A program made the translations under genes and the position numbers. Below the pieces are notes generated by a model. It was not told the origin of the DNA, did not search any database, and saw nothing but the letters and a program-made list of their open reading frames with translations. DNA of 5,304 nt from DASPXY01 sp038227745 (lineage in GTDB: Bacteria; Planctomycetota; Planctomycetia; Gemmatales; Gemmataceae), in contig JBBRPS010000703.1 of assembly GCA_038227745.1 (NCBI GenBank), forward strand, positions 1 through 5,304, in the 5' to 3' direction. Positions 1-5,304 of the stretch are shown here, piece after piece; the first letter of the stretch is position 1, and each line of letters starts with the position of its first letter.

Positions 1-765
1 AAGCAGGACGCGGAGAGGCGCGCCGGCGACGCCGTCCGCGCCGCGGTGGCGAACGACCCCTTCAAGAGGCTCCTGGTCGAGTACGAGGGCCCGAGGCTTT
101 TCCCCTACCAGGACGACGCCCGCAAAGCGTTCTTGACGACCGCGGTGGGCTTCAACCTCCAGGCGCCGCGGGCCGCCGAGAAGCTCAGGCAGGTGGACCT
201 CGACTGGGCCAAGGTCGTGGCCGGGGTCCAGGTGCCGACCACCCAGCAGTCGCTGCGGCTGCTCGATTTAGGGATCGACCAGGCCCGCGGGCAGGCCGCC
301 AGCACGAAGATCTACACCGCGGCCAGGGCGCAGCTCAACCTGCCCCTGGTCCCGAAGTACAAGGATCTCTCGCAGGACCGCAAGGACGTGGTGACGCAGA
401 TGCTGTTCAACATGGGGGCCGAGAAGTTCGCCGGCTTCGCGGGCATGCGGCAGGCCCTGCAGGACGGCGATTATAACCGGGCCGCCGTGGAGATGATCGA
501 CTCGGACTGGTACGGCCAGGTGAAGCGCCGCGGCAAGGACCTGGTCGAGCAGATGGGCCTGGACCGCCCGACGCAGAAGAAGGTAGACGACATCGTCAAG
601 GCCCGGAAGGCGGGGAAGAAAACGCCCGAGCAGGCGAGCCAGGAAATGAACGACATCTTGGAGGGCTTGAAGGGGTCTGCGGCGCCGCAGGACATGAGCG
701 CGCCCCCGCCCGAGGCTCGCCTGCCGCTGCCCGCGCTGGACGCTCGCCGGCGGCCCCTGGCGTGA
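1..765 (+). CDS. Phage-type lysozyme (GH24, T4-lysozyme-like) domain protein, 5' partial
   Basis: The visible 254 residues are the C-terminal part of a protein that begins outside the window, because the frame is open to base 1. A GTG at 46 is available but has no Shine-Dalgarno at a useful distance, so I do not take it as the start. GH24 enzymes cleave the MurNAc-GlcNAc bond of peptidoglycan. Numbering from base 1, residues 28-53 match the catalytic region: Glu29 in an E-G-P-R-L-F-P-Y-Q-D string, Asp38 or Asp39 nine or ten residues later, and Thr46 in TTAVGFNL, equivalent to the family's T-I-G-V-G-x-N. Residues about 123-187 match the C-terminal lobe (FNMGAEKFAGF, then DSDWYGQVKRRG). After about 190 comes a charged helix-like tail and a Pro/Ala-rich end. 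Oddities: two extra residues between the Asp and Thr, and Ala in place of the first motif Gly. The Lys/Arg/Ala/Asp-rich stretch before the domain suggests a larger, possibly virion-associated, protein. The family call is fairly secure; activity and phage origin are inferred. Confidence 0.8.
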   Translation, partial: KQDAERRAGDAVRAAVANDPFKRLLVEYEGPRLFPYQDDARKAFLTTAVGFNLQAPRAAEKLRQVDLDWAKVVAGVQVPTTQQSLRLLDLGIDQARGQAASTKIYTAARAQLNLPLVPKYKDLSQDRKDVVTQMLFNMGAEKFAGFAGMRQALQDGDYNRAAVEMIDSDWYGQVKRRGKDLVEQMGLDRPTQKKVDDIVKARKAGKKTPEQASQEMNDILEGLKGSAAPQDMSAPPPEARLPLPALDARRRPLA

Positions 766-774
766 TCGACGGGC

Positions 775-818
775 GGCCGGACCGGGCGAGCGCTCCAGGC
801 AAGCTGCCCGGCCCGGCC
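775..818. terminator. GC-rich hairpin between convergent genes, probable shared terminator
   Basis: Arms 775-787 and 806-818 are complementary over 13 bases with a single mismatch, around an 18-base loop. The hairpin fills most of the 65-bp gap between the lysozyme stop (763-765, plus) and the TIGR03000 gene stop (831-833, minus), where a bidirectional terminator is expected. Neither side has a proper U-tract (only TT follows on the plus strand), so termination is inferred from stem strength and position. Confidence 0.55.
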
Positions 819-830
819 TTCCCGCGGACG

Positions 831-1616
831 TTACTGCCTCGCCACCGCGCCCGCGGAGAACGAGATCGTGACCCGTGACTCCGCGCCGGCCCGAACCCGG
901 ACGCGCTGGCTGGTTGTCACACGGACCCCGTCGCGCACCACCTCGGCCCTCAGGGTGTAGGGGTAGACCCAGCCCCGGGCGAGCGGCGGAGTCGAGAACA
1001 CGCGGACCGCCGTGGTCTGGCTCGTGAGTGCGTCGTCCACGAACAGCTTCGCGTCGGCCGGCAGAGTCACCAGGAGCGTTGCAGGGGCCGATACCTGGTC
1101 CTCCTTGTCCTTATCCTTATCCTTGCCTTTGTCTTTACCCTTGTCCTCGTCCTTGTCCTTGAACTTATCCTCGGCCTTGCGAATCTCGTCCTCGATCCGC
1201 TGCAAGGACTTCGCGCGCCCCGCCGCATCCTGTTTCTTCAGGGTCTCCAGGAGGTCCTGCTTCTCCTCGGGAGTCGCCTGTTTCATCACCCTGTCGAACC
1301 GGCCCTTATCCGCCGCCGACAGGTCCGTCCCCGCGCCCGAGGTCCCCTTCGTCTCGCCGTTCAAGGGCTCCCCGCCGGTCTTGCCGCCGATGGCAGGAGG
1401 GCCGCCCGAGGCGGGAGGGCCGCCCGGGCCGCTGATCACGACGTAGCCGCCGCCGCAGGACACCACGCCGCCGCCGCAGCCCTGGCACCCATAGCTGTGG
1501 CAGCCGTAGCAGCTGTGGCAGCTGTGGCGACTGTGACAGCCGCGACAGCCACGCCGGCCGAAATCCGCCGAGTCGCTGCCGGCCGTTAGAGTCATCAGAA
1601 TCACCACCGTGTACAT
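831..1616 (-). CDS. TIGR03000-domain protein with Cys/Gly-rich N-terminal region
   Basis: A 261-residue protein. Residues 1-14 form a short hydrophobic leader that may direct export. Residues 20-57 are rich in Gly, Cys and His, with eight cysteines (24, 27, 33, 36, 39, 44, 47, 54), mostly as CxxC or CxxxxC pairs. Residues 62-82 hold Gly/Pro repeats. Residues 98-150 are a charged helical segment, and 151-174 a Lys-Asp repeat. Residues 177-254 are a recognisable TIGR03000 domain: the start LLVTLPADAKLFVDD, then VRVFSTPPLARGWVYPYTLRA, then RDGVRVTTSQRVRVRAG. The domain's function is unknown; it looks like a small beta-sandwich. The start is the ATG at 1614-1616, six bases after GGAGG. The frame stays open upstream to an ATG at 1877, but that extension would run through the palindrome at 1731-1834 and would leave the strong ribosome site inside the gene. 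The Cys/His cluster could bind metal or form disulfides at the cell surface; that is inference. Domain identity is confident, role unknown. Confidence 0.9.
   Translation of the reverse strand: MYTVVILMTLTAGSDSADFGRRGCRGCHSRHSCHSCYGCHSYGCQGCGGGVVSCGGGYVVISGPGGPPASGGPPAIGGKTGGEPLNGETKGTSGAGTDLSAADKGRFDRVMKQATPEEKQDLLETLKKQDAAGRAKSLQRIEDEIRKAEDKFKDKDEDKGKDKGKDKDKDKEDQVSAPATLLVTLPADAKLFVDDALTSQTTAVRVFSTPPLARGWVYPYTLRAEVVRDGVRVTTSQRVRVRAGAESRVTISFSAGAVARQ
1095..1166 (-). repeat. In-gene hexanucleotide repeat encoding Lys-Asp dipeptides
   Basis: Imperfect tandem six-base units (on the plus strand variants of TCCTTG, TCCTTA, TCTTTA) encode residues 151-174, mostly alternating Lys-Asp with occasional Glu or Gly. 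It forms a highly charged linker between the helical segment and the TIGR03000 domain. Unit-number changes would stay in frame, so length variation between strains is plausible. Confidence 0.8.
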
Positions 1617-1622
1617 GACTTC

Positions 1623-1632
1623 CCTCCTCCTC
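1623..1632 (-). promoter_or_regulatory. Strong Shine-Dalgarno that fixes the start at 1616
   Basis: On the minus strand the bases read GAGGAGGAGG, with the nearest GGAGG at 1627-1623, six bases before the ATG at 1616-1614. This decides the TIGR03000 gene start in favour of this ATG over the in-frame ATG 87 codons upstream. Confidence 0.85.
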
Positions 1633-1730
1633 AAATCAGTTAATGGTGCCAACCCGTTCGTATACCTAACGAGACTGTCCTGGAGCCGCTGTGAGAAGCA
1701 TCCTGTGAGGCCAGTCAGGCGCCTGTCGCA

Positions 1731-1834
1731 TATTCCTCCGGCGCGGAAGGTGGTCACACCAGCCCGACGCGCCAGCGAGGGACCCCTCGCTGGCGCGTCG
1801 GGCTGGTGTGAGGATCTTTCCTGCCGGAGGAATA
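1731..1834. repeat. 104-bp near-palindromic hairpin element, MITE-like
   Basis: Arms 1731-1780 and 1785-1834 are 50 bases each, around the loop GACC. They match at 44 of 50 positions, and the inner 27 bases (1754-1780 with 1785-1811) are perfectly complementary. The six mismatches all fall at 1743-1753 and its partner region, while the outermost 12 bases (TATTCCTCCGGC) again match. Both ends carry TA, as a TA target duplication would leave. The core GCCCGACGCGCCAGCGAGGG resembles an inverted repeat I recall as very common in Gemmata-like planctomycete genomes, where its translation yields ARRASEG-like strings in doubtful predicted proteins. There is no U-tract, so a terminator role is not supported. 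The structure is certain; mobile-element origin is inferred. Confidence 0.8.
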
Positions 1835-1963
1835 AGACTTCTTCCAGACTGGAAAAGGGATCCAAGAAACCGTCCACTGCCGCCTCAGCCCTTTCCCCTC
1901 AAGAGCGGTATATGGATAAAGAAGGCTGATGTGGCAAGTTGGCTAAAATAGTCAAAGAGCGCA

Positions 1964-1983
1964 GAAAATGCCAGCGCATTTTC
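1964..1983. repeat. Small perfect AT-rich hairpin
   Basis: GAAAATGC (1964-1971) and GCATTTTC (1976-1983) pair perfectly around the loop CAGC. An 8-bp stem in an intergenic region could be an operator-like site or chance; nothing nearby decides between these. Confidence 0.4.
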
Positions 1984-2101
1984 CGTGTCTGTGCCAGGTA
2001 TGTGGGAGGAACGGGGGCTTCTATCTCCGCGACAGCGGGCCTGTGCTCGAATCGGACTCTTTCCCCAGGCGGGACTCGGTAAGAAACGGGTTCAAAACGA
2101 G

Positions 2102-2127
2102 CAGGCGAGGCAGGAGTGCCTCGCCTG
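2102..2127 (-). terminator. Rho-independent terminator of the O-antigen ligase-like gene
   Basis: An 11-bp perfect stem (CAGGCGAGGCA with TGCCTCGCCTG) closes a four-base loop. Read on the minus strand it is followed by CTCGTTTTG, a short T-run. It lies about 55 bases past the TGA at 2184-2182 of the minus-strand gene. Stem, loop and T-run together fit an intrinsic terminator in that direction; the plus-strand side has no T-run. Confidence 0.8.
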
Positions 2128-2181
2128 TCGGTGTTGAAATCACGTCGAAGCGTACTTGCCTCGTCGCGTCCCCGAGGAGTT

Positions 2182-4755
2182 TCAATGCCGGGGACCGGCG
2201 GACCACGCCGCCGTGCTGCCGGTCCGGCGCAGCCCAGCCGCGGCCAGTCCGTGCCCCGGCACCTGCTCGAGGATCTGGCGGTATTCCACGGCCGCCTCGT
2301 TGAACCGACCGAGGGCCTCCAGGCAGCGGGCGAGGTTGCAGCGGCAGTCGGTCAGCTGCGGCGCCTGCGCCACCGCCTGTCGGCCGGCGTTGAGCGATTC
2401 CTCGTACATCCCCAGGTCCAGGTACGCCCCCGCCAGGTTCGCCAGTGCCATGATCCGCCCCTGCGGCTGGTCGAACCATTCGCCGTGGACGGCCCGGCAC
2501 AGCAGGTTGACCGCATCGACGCCGCGGTGCTCTTTCAGGGCCACGTAGCCGAGTATGGCGTGCGTCGGCGCGAACCGCGGGAACACCTCGGCCCCGCGCG
2601 TGGCGTACTTCCGCGCCCGCTCGACATCCTCCACCCCAAGGGCGACGTGGGCAGCGTCCGCGTAGAAGTTCACGTTGTGCCTGTCCAGTTCGATGGCCCG
2701 GTCGAACTCGGCATAGGCGCTCGTGATGGTCGCGAGCTGCTCCCGCGCCATGCGCCCCAGCACCAGGCCGAGGTTGTCGTGGTGGTAGGGGTTGAGTGGG
2801 GACAGTATGCTCGCCCGCATCAGCGCCACCTGCGCCATCACCCACAGTTCGCGCCGCTCGCCGGGGTGGCCCGTGTGCTGCGCCAGCGACTGGGCGGCGC
2901 CGCCGAGCTTCACCCAGTACAGCTCCTTCGTCGGGTCGAGCAGCGCGGCCTCGGCGAGCGCGCTCACGCCATCGCGCGGCCGCTCGACGAAGAGGCGCAC
3001 GCCGGTGCGGCACAGGACGTTCGCCTGCAAGGGGCAAACGACGCCGACGGCCACCGCTCCAGCAGCGCCCACCCACACCGCCCCCCGGGCCAGGGGCCGC
3101 CAGATCGCGACCGGGCTGTCGGCACGCACTGCCGGCCCGGTCGAGTGCAGGACGGTCCACGGGTTGGGCCCCGCCTCGCGGAACACGACCCAGCCCGCCC
3201 CGCCGAGCACGACGGCGAGGCCTGCCCCTGTCACGAGCGTGACCGCGATCCCCTCGCCGACGAAGTTGAAGCCGAAGCCGAGGGCCGCGAGCAGGCAGGC
3301 GGCGGGCAGCGCGATCGCGAACCAGCGCCGGCCGGGAGCGCGCCCGTCCGCCTCGACTTCCGTCCCGGCCTCGCCGAAGCGCGAGAGCATGCCGGCGAAC
3401 GTCACGAACAGGGCGCCGCAGGCCACCACCGTATAGCCGACGGCGCTCTCGACGGCGAAGGCGGCTGTCCCCGCGAGCAGGGCCAGCACCAGCGGCCGCG
3501 CCTCCGCGGGCGCCCGCCGCCAGGCCCGCCAGCCGGCCCAGGCCAGTCCGAGCAGCGCGACCAGCAGCGCCACCGCCCCGACCAGGCCCTGGGTCGCCAG
3601 GACGTGGATGAATTCGTTGTGCGCTCGCGTCGGCGTCGCGTTCCACTCGATCTGCCAGTACGCGGCGGTCCGCTTCAGGCCGAAGGCGAGCTGGAAGGTG
3701 TCCGGGCCGGTGCCGAAGAGCGGATGGTCCCGAAAGGTCGCCAGGGCGGCGTCCCAGATGTGCCACCGGCTCAGCGCGTCGGTCAGGTGCTCCAGCCGCA
3801 GCCGCACCGCCCCCAGCAGCCCGTCCTCGCCGCCGAGCAAGGCCGCAGTCACCAGCAGCGCGGCGGCGCCGGCGGGCAGGCCGAGCACGACCGCCGCCGT
3901 GCGCCAGCGCCGGGCGCCGAGCGCGCCGACCACGAGGATTAGCGCGACGCAGCCCAGCGCGACCCACGCGGCCCGCGAGACCGAGAGGACGATCGCGGCG
4001 CAGGAGAGCAGGCCGACGAGGGCCAGGATGGCGCAGGCGTACCAGCGGCGGTCCGCGGCGGCGCGCTGCGCGTAGTACACGGTGAGCGGCAGGGCCATGA
4101 CCAGGTACGCCGCCAGGAAGTTCGGGTTGCCCAGGGGGCCGAAAGGTCGCAGATACTGGCCCACGTTGGAGCGGTCGCCCCAGGCGATGGGGTCGAGCCC
4201 CGCGAACTGGCACAGGGCATACGCCGACGCCACGGCGCTGCCCAGCACGCAGGCGCCGAGCACCAGGCGGGCGTCGCCGTACGTCCGGCACAGGCCGCGG
4301 GTGGCGCAGAACAGCACGCCGTAAGCGACGATGGTGCAGAGGCCGGCGTGGCTGTCGTGGGTCCCGAGGACCGCGGTGAGAGGACTGATGGACAGCGCCG
4401 TCGAGGCGGCCGCCGACAGGACGAACAGCACCACGCCCAGGAACAGCGGTTGCCGCCACAGCGGGGCCGAATCGGTCCGGGGCGCGGCGGCCAAACGGCG
4501 AGGCGTCTGCGCGCCGCGGGGCCGCAGGAGGGTACACAGCCCGAGCGGGATGAGGAGAAGCGCCGCCAGGGTCAGCAGGGTGAATTTGGGGAACTCGAAG
4601 GCCCCGAGGGTCGCGGTGCTGAAAAGCAGCGGCGACAGGGTCAGGTGGACCAGGAGCAGCCCCAGGCCGATAGCGGCCGACAGCGTGCGCGGGACGGCCG
4701 GCGGCGCGGCCCGGCCGCGCGCGCCCAACGCTTGCGACGGGATGGAGTGTGCCAT
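2182..4755 (-). CDS. O-antigen ligase/polymerase-family (Wzy_C) membrane protein with C-terminal TPRs
   Basis: An 857-residue inner-membrane protein. About nine hydrophobic segments lie between residues 24 and 308, then a large loop at about 309-385, then about six more segments between 387 and 577. The loop holds the family signatures: SRWHIWDAALATFRDHPLFG at 329-348 and RAHNEFIHVLATQGLVG at 377-393. The latter fits the WaaL/Wzy pattern H-N-x9-G-x2-G, with His379 as the likely key residue. GPLGNPNFLAAYL (206-218) and SVSRAAWVAL (258-267) are also typical. Residues about 590-850 are TPR-like helical pairs, for example 775-832. Family members join or polymerise lipid-linked glycans on the periplasmic face (LPS O-antigen, exopolysaccharide) or glycosylate proteins. 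WaaL itself is about half this length. Which glycan is used here cannot be told from sequence. The ATG at 4755 is the only common start after an upstream in-frame stop and lacks a Shine-Dalgarno. Family call firm, exact reaction open. Confidence 0.9.
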   Translation of the reverse strand: MAHSIPSQALGARGRAAPPAVPRTLSAAIGLGLLLVHLTLSPLLFSTATLGAFEFPKFTLLTLAALLLIPLGLCTLLRPRGAQTPRRLAAAPRTDSAPLWRQPLFLGVVLFVLSAAASTALSISPLTAVLGTHDSHAGLCTIVAYGVLFCATRGLCRTYGDARLVLGACVLGSAVASAYALCQFAGLDPIAWGDRSNVGQYLRPFGPLGNPNFLAAYLVMALPLTVYYAQRAAADRRWYACAILALVGLLSCAAIVLSVSRAAWVALGCVALILVVGALGARRWRTAAVVLGLPAGAAALLVTAALLGGEDGLLGAVRLRLEHLTDALSRWHIWDAALATFRDHPLFGTGPDTFQLAFGLKRTAAYWQIEWNATPTRAHNEFIHVLATQGLVGAVALLVALLGLAWAGWRAWRRAPAEARPLVLALLAGTAAFAVESAVGYTVVACGALFVTFAGMLSRFGEAGTEVEADGRAPGRRWFAIALPAACLLAALGFGFNFVGEGIAVTLVTGAGLAVVLGGAGWVVFREAGPNPWTVLHSTGPAVRADSPVAIWRPLARGAVWVGAAGAVAVGVVCPLQANVLCRTGVRLFVERPRDGVSALAEAALLDPTKELYWVKLGGAAQSLAQHTGHPGERRELWVMAQVALMRASILSPLNPYHHDNLGLVLGRMAREQLATITSAYAEFDRAIELDRHNVNFYADAAHVALGVEDVERARKYATRGAEVFPRFAPTHAILGYVALKEHRGVDAVNLLCRAVHGEWFDQPQGRIMALANLAGAYLDLGMYEESLNAGRQAVAQAPQLTDCRCNLARCLEALGRFNEAAVEYRQILEQVPGHGLAAAGLRRTGSTAAWSAGPRH

Positions 4756-4763
4756 GGGGCGGG

Positions 4764-4792
4764 CTGATAGCGGTCCGTCGTGGGGCTGTCAA
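4764..4792 (-). promoter_or_regulatory. Predicted sigma-70-type promoter giving a leaderless mRNA
   Basis: On the minus strand a perfect TTGACA (4792-4787) is followed after 17 bases by TATCAG (4769-4764), which matches TATAAT at four of six positions. Only eight bases separate that -10 from the ATG at 4755, so transcription would start at or within a base or two of the start codon. This agrees with the absence of a Shine-Dalgarno before the O-antigen ligase-like gene. Confidence 0.6.
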
Positions 4793-4865
4793 GAGCAAGG
4801 GGCGCCGAAACGCTCCCGGGAGGAGGAGCAGTATCCGCAGAGACCGCATTTTCGCCAAGACCCTG

Positions 4866-4894
4866 TTGACGGGTTCCCTTCCGCCTGAGATGAT
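4866..4894 (+). promoter_or_regulatory. Candidate promoter for infC
   Basis: TTGACG (4866-4871), a 17-base spacer, then GATGAT (4889-4894, four of six matches to TATAAT) preceded by TG at 4886-4887 as in extended -10 promoters. Transcription would begin near 4901 and give an infC leader of about 215 bases. Spacing is ideal, but the -10 is imperfect and in GC-rich DNA such a match can arise by chance. Confidence 0.45.
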
Positions 4895-4957
4895 GGAAGA
4901 TGGTGTGTGGATCGACGAGCGAACCTGGCCGGTCCGCCACAAGTCCATGATCTCATA

Positions 4958-5041
4958 CGGGCAGGGTATCTGCCCGGGAAAGGTTCGGGACAACTTCCGC
5001 AGGTTGAGCGGGTTGGAAGCCCTCGGCGGTCGCGGGACCGC
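4958..5041 (+). other. Three consecutive hairpins in the presumed infC leader
   Basis: Stem 1: CGGGCA (4958-4963) with TGCCCG (4971-4976), loop of 7. Stem 2: CTTCC (4994-4998) with GGAAG (5015-5019). Stem 3: GCGGTC (5026-5031) with GACCGC (5036-5041), loop GCGG. None is followed by a U-tract, so they are not intrinsic terminators. In other bacteria infC leaders carry regulatory structures, including L20-binding sites; whether these stems serve such a role is inference. Confidence 0.35.
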
Positions 5042-5101
5042 GTCCGCTGTGGTTCCTCGCCTCGTCGGCGCCTGGCTGGCTTGCGGCCGTCCCCCCTGAA
5101 G

Positions 5102-5107
5102 AAGGAG
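5102..5107 (+). promoter_or_regulatory. Shine-Dalgarno that selects the TTG start of infC
   Basis: AAGGAG lies 10 bases before the TTG at 5118-5120. No ATG or GTG occurs in the infC frame between the stop at 5097-5099 and the conserved IF-3 start region, so this site supports TTG as the initiation codon. Confidence 0.8.
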
Positions 5108-5117
5108 AAGACAATCC

Positions 5118-5304
5118 TTGCCGCCGGGATTCAATGATCGACACGGTCGAGATGACAGAAGAGACCTCCAAAGGGTCAATGAGCAGATCCGGATCAGCCC
5201 GGTGCGGCTGATCGGCATCAATGGGGAACAGCTCGGGGTGGTCCCCACGGCGCAGGCCCTGGACCAGGCGCGGGAGGCGCAGCTGGACCTCGTCGAGGTC
5301 GCCG
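5118..5304 (+). CDS. infC: Translation initiation factor IF-3, N-terminal part (3' partial)
   Basis: IF-3 binds the 30S ribosomal subunit, keeps it apart from 50S and checks start-codon/initiator-tRNA pairing. The 62 visible residues begin with a charged, Arg/Asp-rich extension (residues 1-19). The conserved IF-3 N-domain follows: VNEQIRISPVRLIG at 20-33, then NGEQLGVVPTAQAL, then AREAQLDLVEVA at the window edge. This is close to textbook IF-3 (NEQIR...VRLI...G...G...A...A...DLVEV). The start is TTG at 5118: AAGGAG precedes it by 10 bases, a stop lies at 5097-5099, and no ATG or GTG occurs in frame before VNEQIR. A non-ATG start is characteristic of infC (AUU in E. coli), where it lets IF-3 limit its own synthesis; whether UUG does so here is inference. 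In most bacteria rpmI and rplT follow; the window ends too early to see them. Identity is very secure, the exact start fairly so. Confidence 0.97.
   Translation, partial: MPPGFNDRHGRDDRRDLQRVNEQIRISPVRLIGINGEQLGVVPTAQALDQAREAQLDLVEVA

Larger units (their letters stand above)
1617..2181. other. Intergenic region between two minus-strand genes
   Basis: These 565 bases carry no gene I can support. They hold the ribosome site of the TIGR03000 gene (1623-1632), a 104-bp near-palindrome (1731-1834) and the terminator of the O-antigen ligase-like gene (2102-2127). A small AT-rich hairpin also lies at 1964-1983 (GAAAATGC, loop CAGC, GCATTTTC). The stretch 1890-1985 is less GC-rich than its surroundings. 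I looked for a minus-strand promoter for the TIGR03000 gene and found no convincing -35/-10 pair; TATACG near 1657-1662 is the best -10-like word but lacks a matching -35. Confidence 0.8.
4756..5117. other. Divergent intergenic region upstream of infC
   Basis: These 362 bases separate the minus-strand O-antigen ligase-like gene from infC. They hold the minus promoter (4764-4792), a plus-strand promoter candidate (4866-4894), three small hairpins in the presumed infC leader (4958-4976, 4994-5019, 5026-5041) and the infC ribosome site (5102-5107). No RNA gene or protein gene is recognisable. An open stretch in the infC frame runs up to a TGA at 5097-5099 but resembles nothing I know. Confidence 0.8.

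Noticed and set aside
1617..1877. An 87-residue N-terminal extension of the TIGR03000 protein starting at ATG 1877.
   Set aside because: It would translate through the palindrome and would leave a very strong Shine-Dalgarno plus ATG inside the gene. The shorter start gives the hydrophobic leader typical of these proteins.
1609..1929. A 106-codon plus-strand frame across the hairpin, containing PARRASEG.
   Set aside because: Its only familiar segment is the translated inverted repeat, which I recall from doubtful planctomycete predictions; no ribosome site or domain.
2080..2105. A GGTTCAAAAC string resembling a tRNA T-loop.
   Set aside because: The flanking bases do not form a T-stem beyond one pair, and no acceptor, D or anticodon arms are present.
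2116..3942. A 608-codon plus-strand frame antisense to the same gene.
   Set aside because: Low-complexity Arg/Gly/Ala/Gln/His-rich translation with no recognisable motif; explained by strong GC bias at third positions of the real gene.
4749..5099. A 116-codon plus-strand frame in the same frame as infC, ending at its upstream stop; possible leader peptide.
   Set aside because: It begins inside the neighbouring gene's start, internal ATGs (4890, 4947) lack ribosome sites, and the translation resembles nothing known.
5134..5196. ATG at 5134 as a start for a gene at the right edge.
   Set aside because: It is out of frame with the unmistakable IF-3 sequence and soon reaches a stop.
2021..5248. 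A 1075-codon open frame on the minus strand covering the O-antigen ligase-like gene.
   Set aside because: It is an out-of-frame shadow: the translation is Arg/Pro/Ala/Gly-rich with no domain, while the 2182-4755 frame gives a coherent membrane protein with family motifs. Long spurious frames are usual in GC-rich DNA.

Overview
This is a GC-rich window, most likely from a planctomycete and plausibly a Gemmata-type one. The main evidence is the protein encoded at 831-1616 (minus). It ends in the short domain catalogued as TIGR03000, which as far as I know is restricted to planctomycetes, and it has the cysteine/glycine-rich N-terminal part often seen with that domain. A near-palindrome at 1731-1834 agrees with this: its core resembles an intergenic inverted repeat I recall as abundant in Gemmata-like genomes. 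That second point rests on memory, not on a search.

Layout from left to right. (1) 1-765, plus: the 3' end of a reading frame that enters from outside the window and carries a T4-lysozyme-like (GH24) domain, perhaps part of a phage-type protein. (2) 775-818: a strong GC hairpin between two convergent genes. (3) 831-1616, minus: the TIGR03000-domain protein, with a strong Shine-Dalgarno sequence. (4) 1617-2181: intergenic, holding the 104-bp hairpin element flanked by TA and, at 2102-2127, an intrinsic terminator for the next gene. (5) 2182-4755, minus: an 857-residue O-antigen ligase/polymerase-type membrane protein (Wzy_C/WaaL family) with a C-terminal TPR region, apparently expressed from a promoter so close that the mRNA would be leaderless. 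(6) 4756-5117: a divergent intergenic region with a plus-strand promoter candidate and several small hairpins. (7) 5118 to the right edge, plus: the start of infC, translation initiation factor IF-3, beginning at a TTG codon behind a good AAGGAG site.

The genes do not form one pathway. A housekeeping translation gene, an envelope-polysaccharide gene, a lineage-specific probably exported protein and a probable phage-derived lysozyme lie side by side. No defence, CRISPR or biosynthetic system is visible. The points that most deserve checking are the hairpin element, the predicted leaderless promoter, the non-ATG infC start with its structured leader, and the altered catalytic-loop region of the lysozyme.
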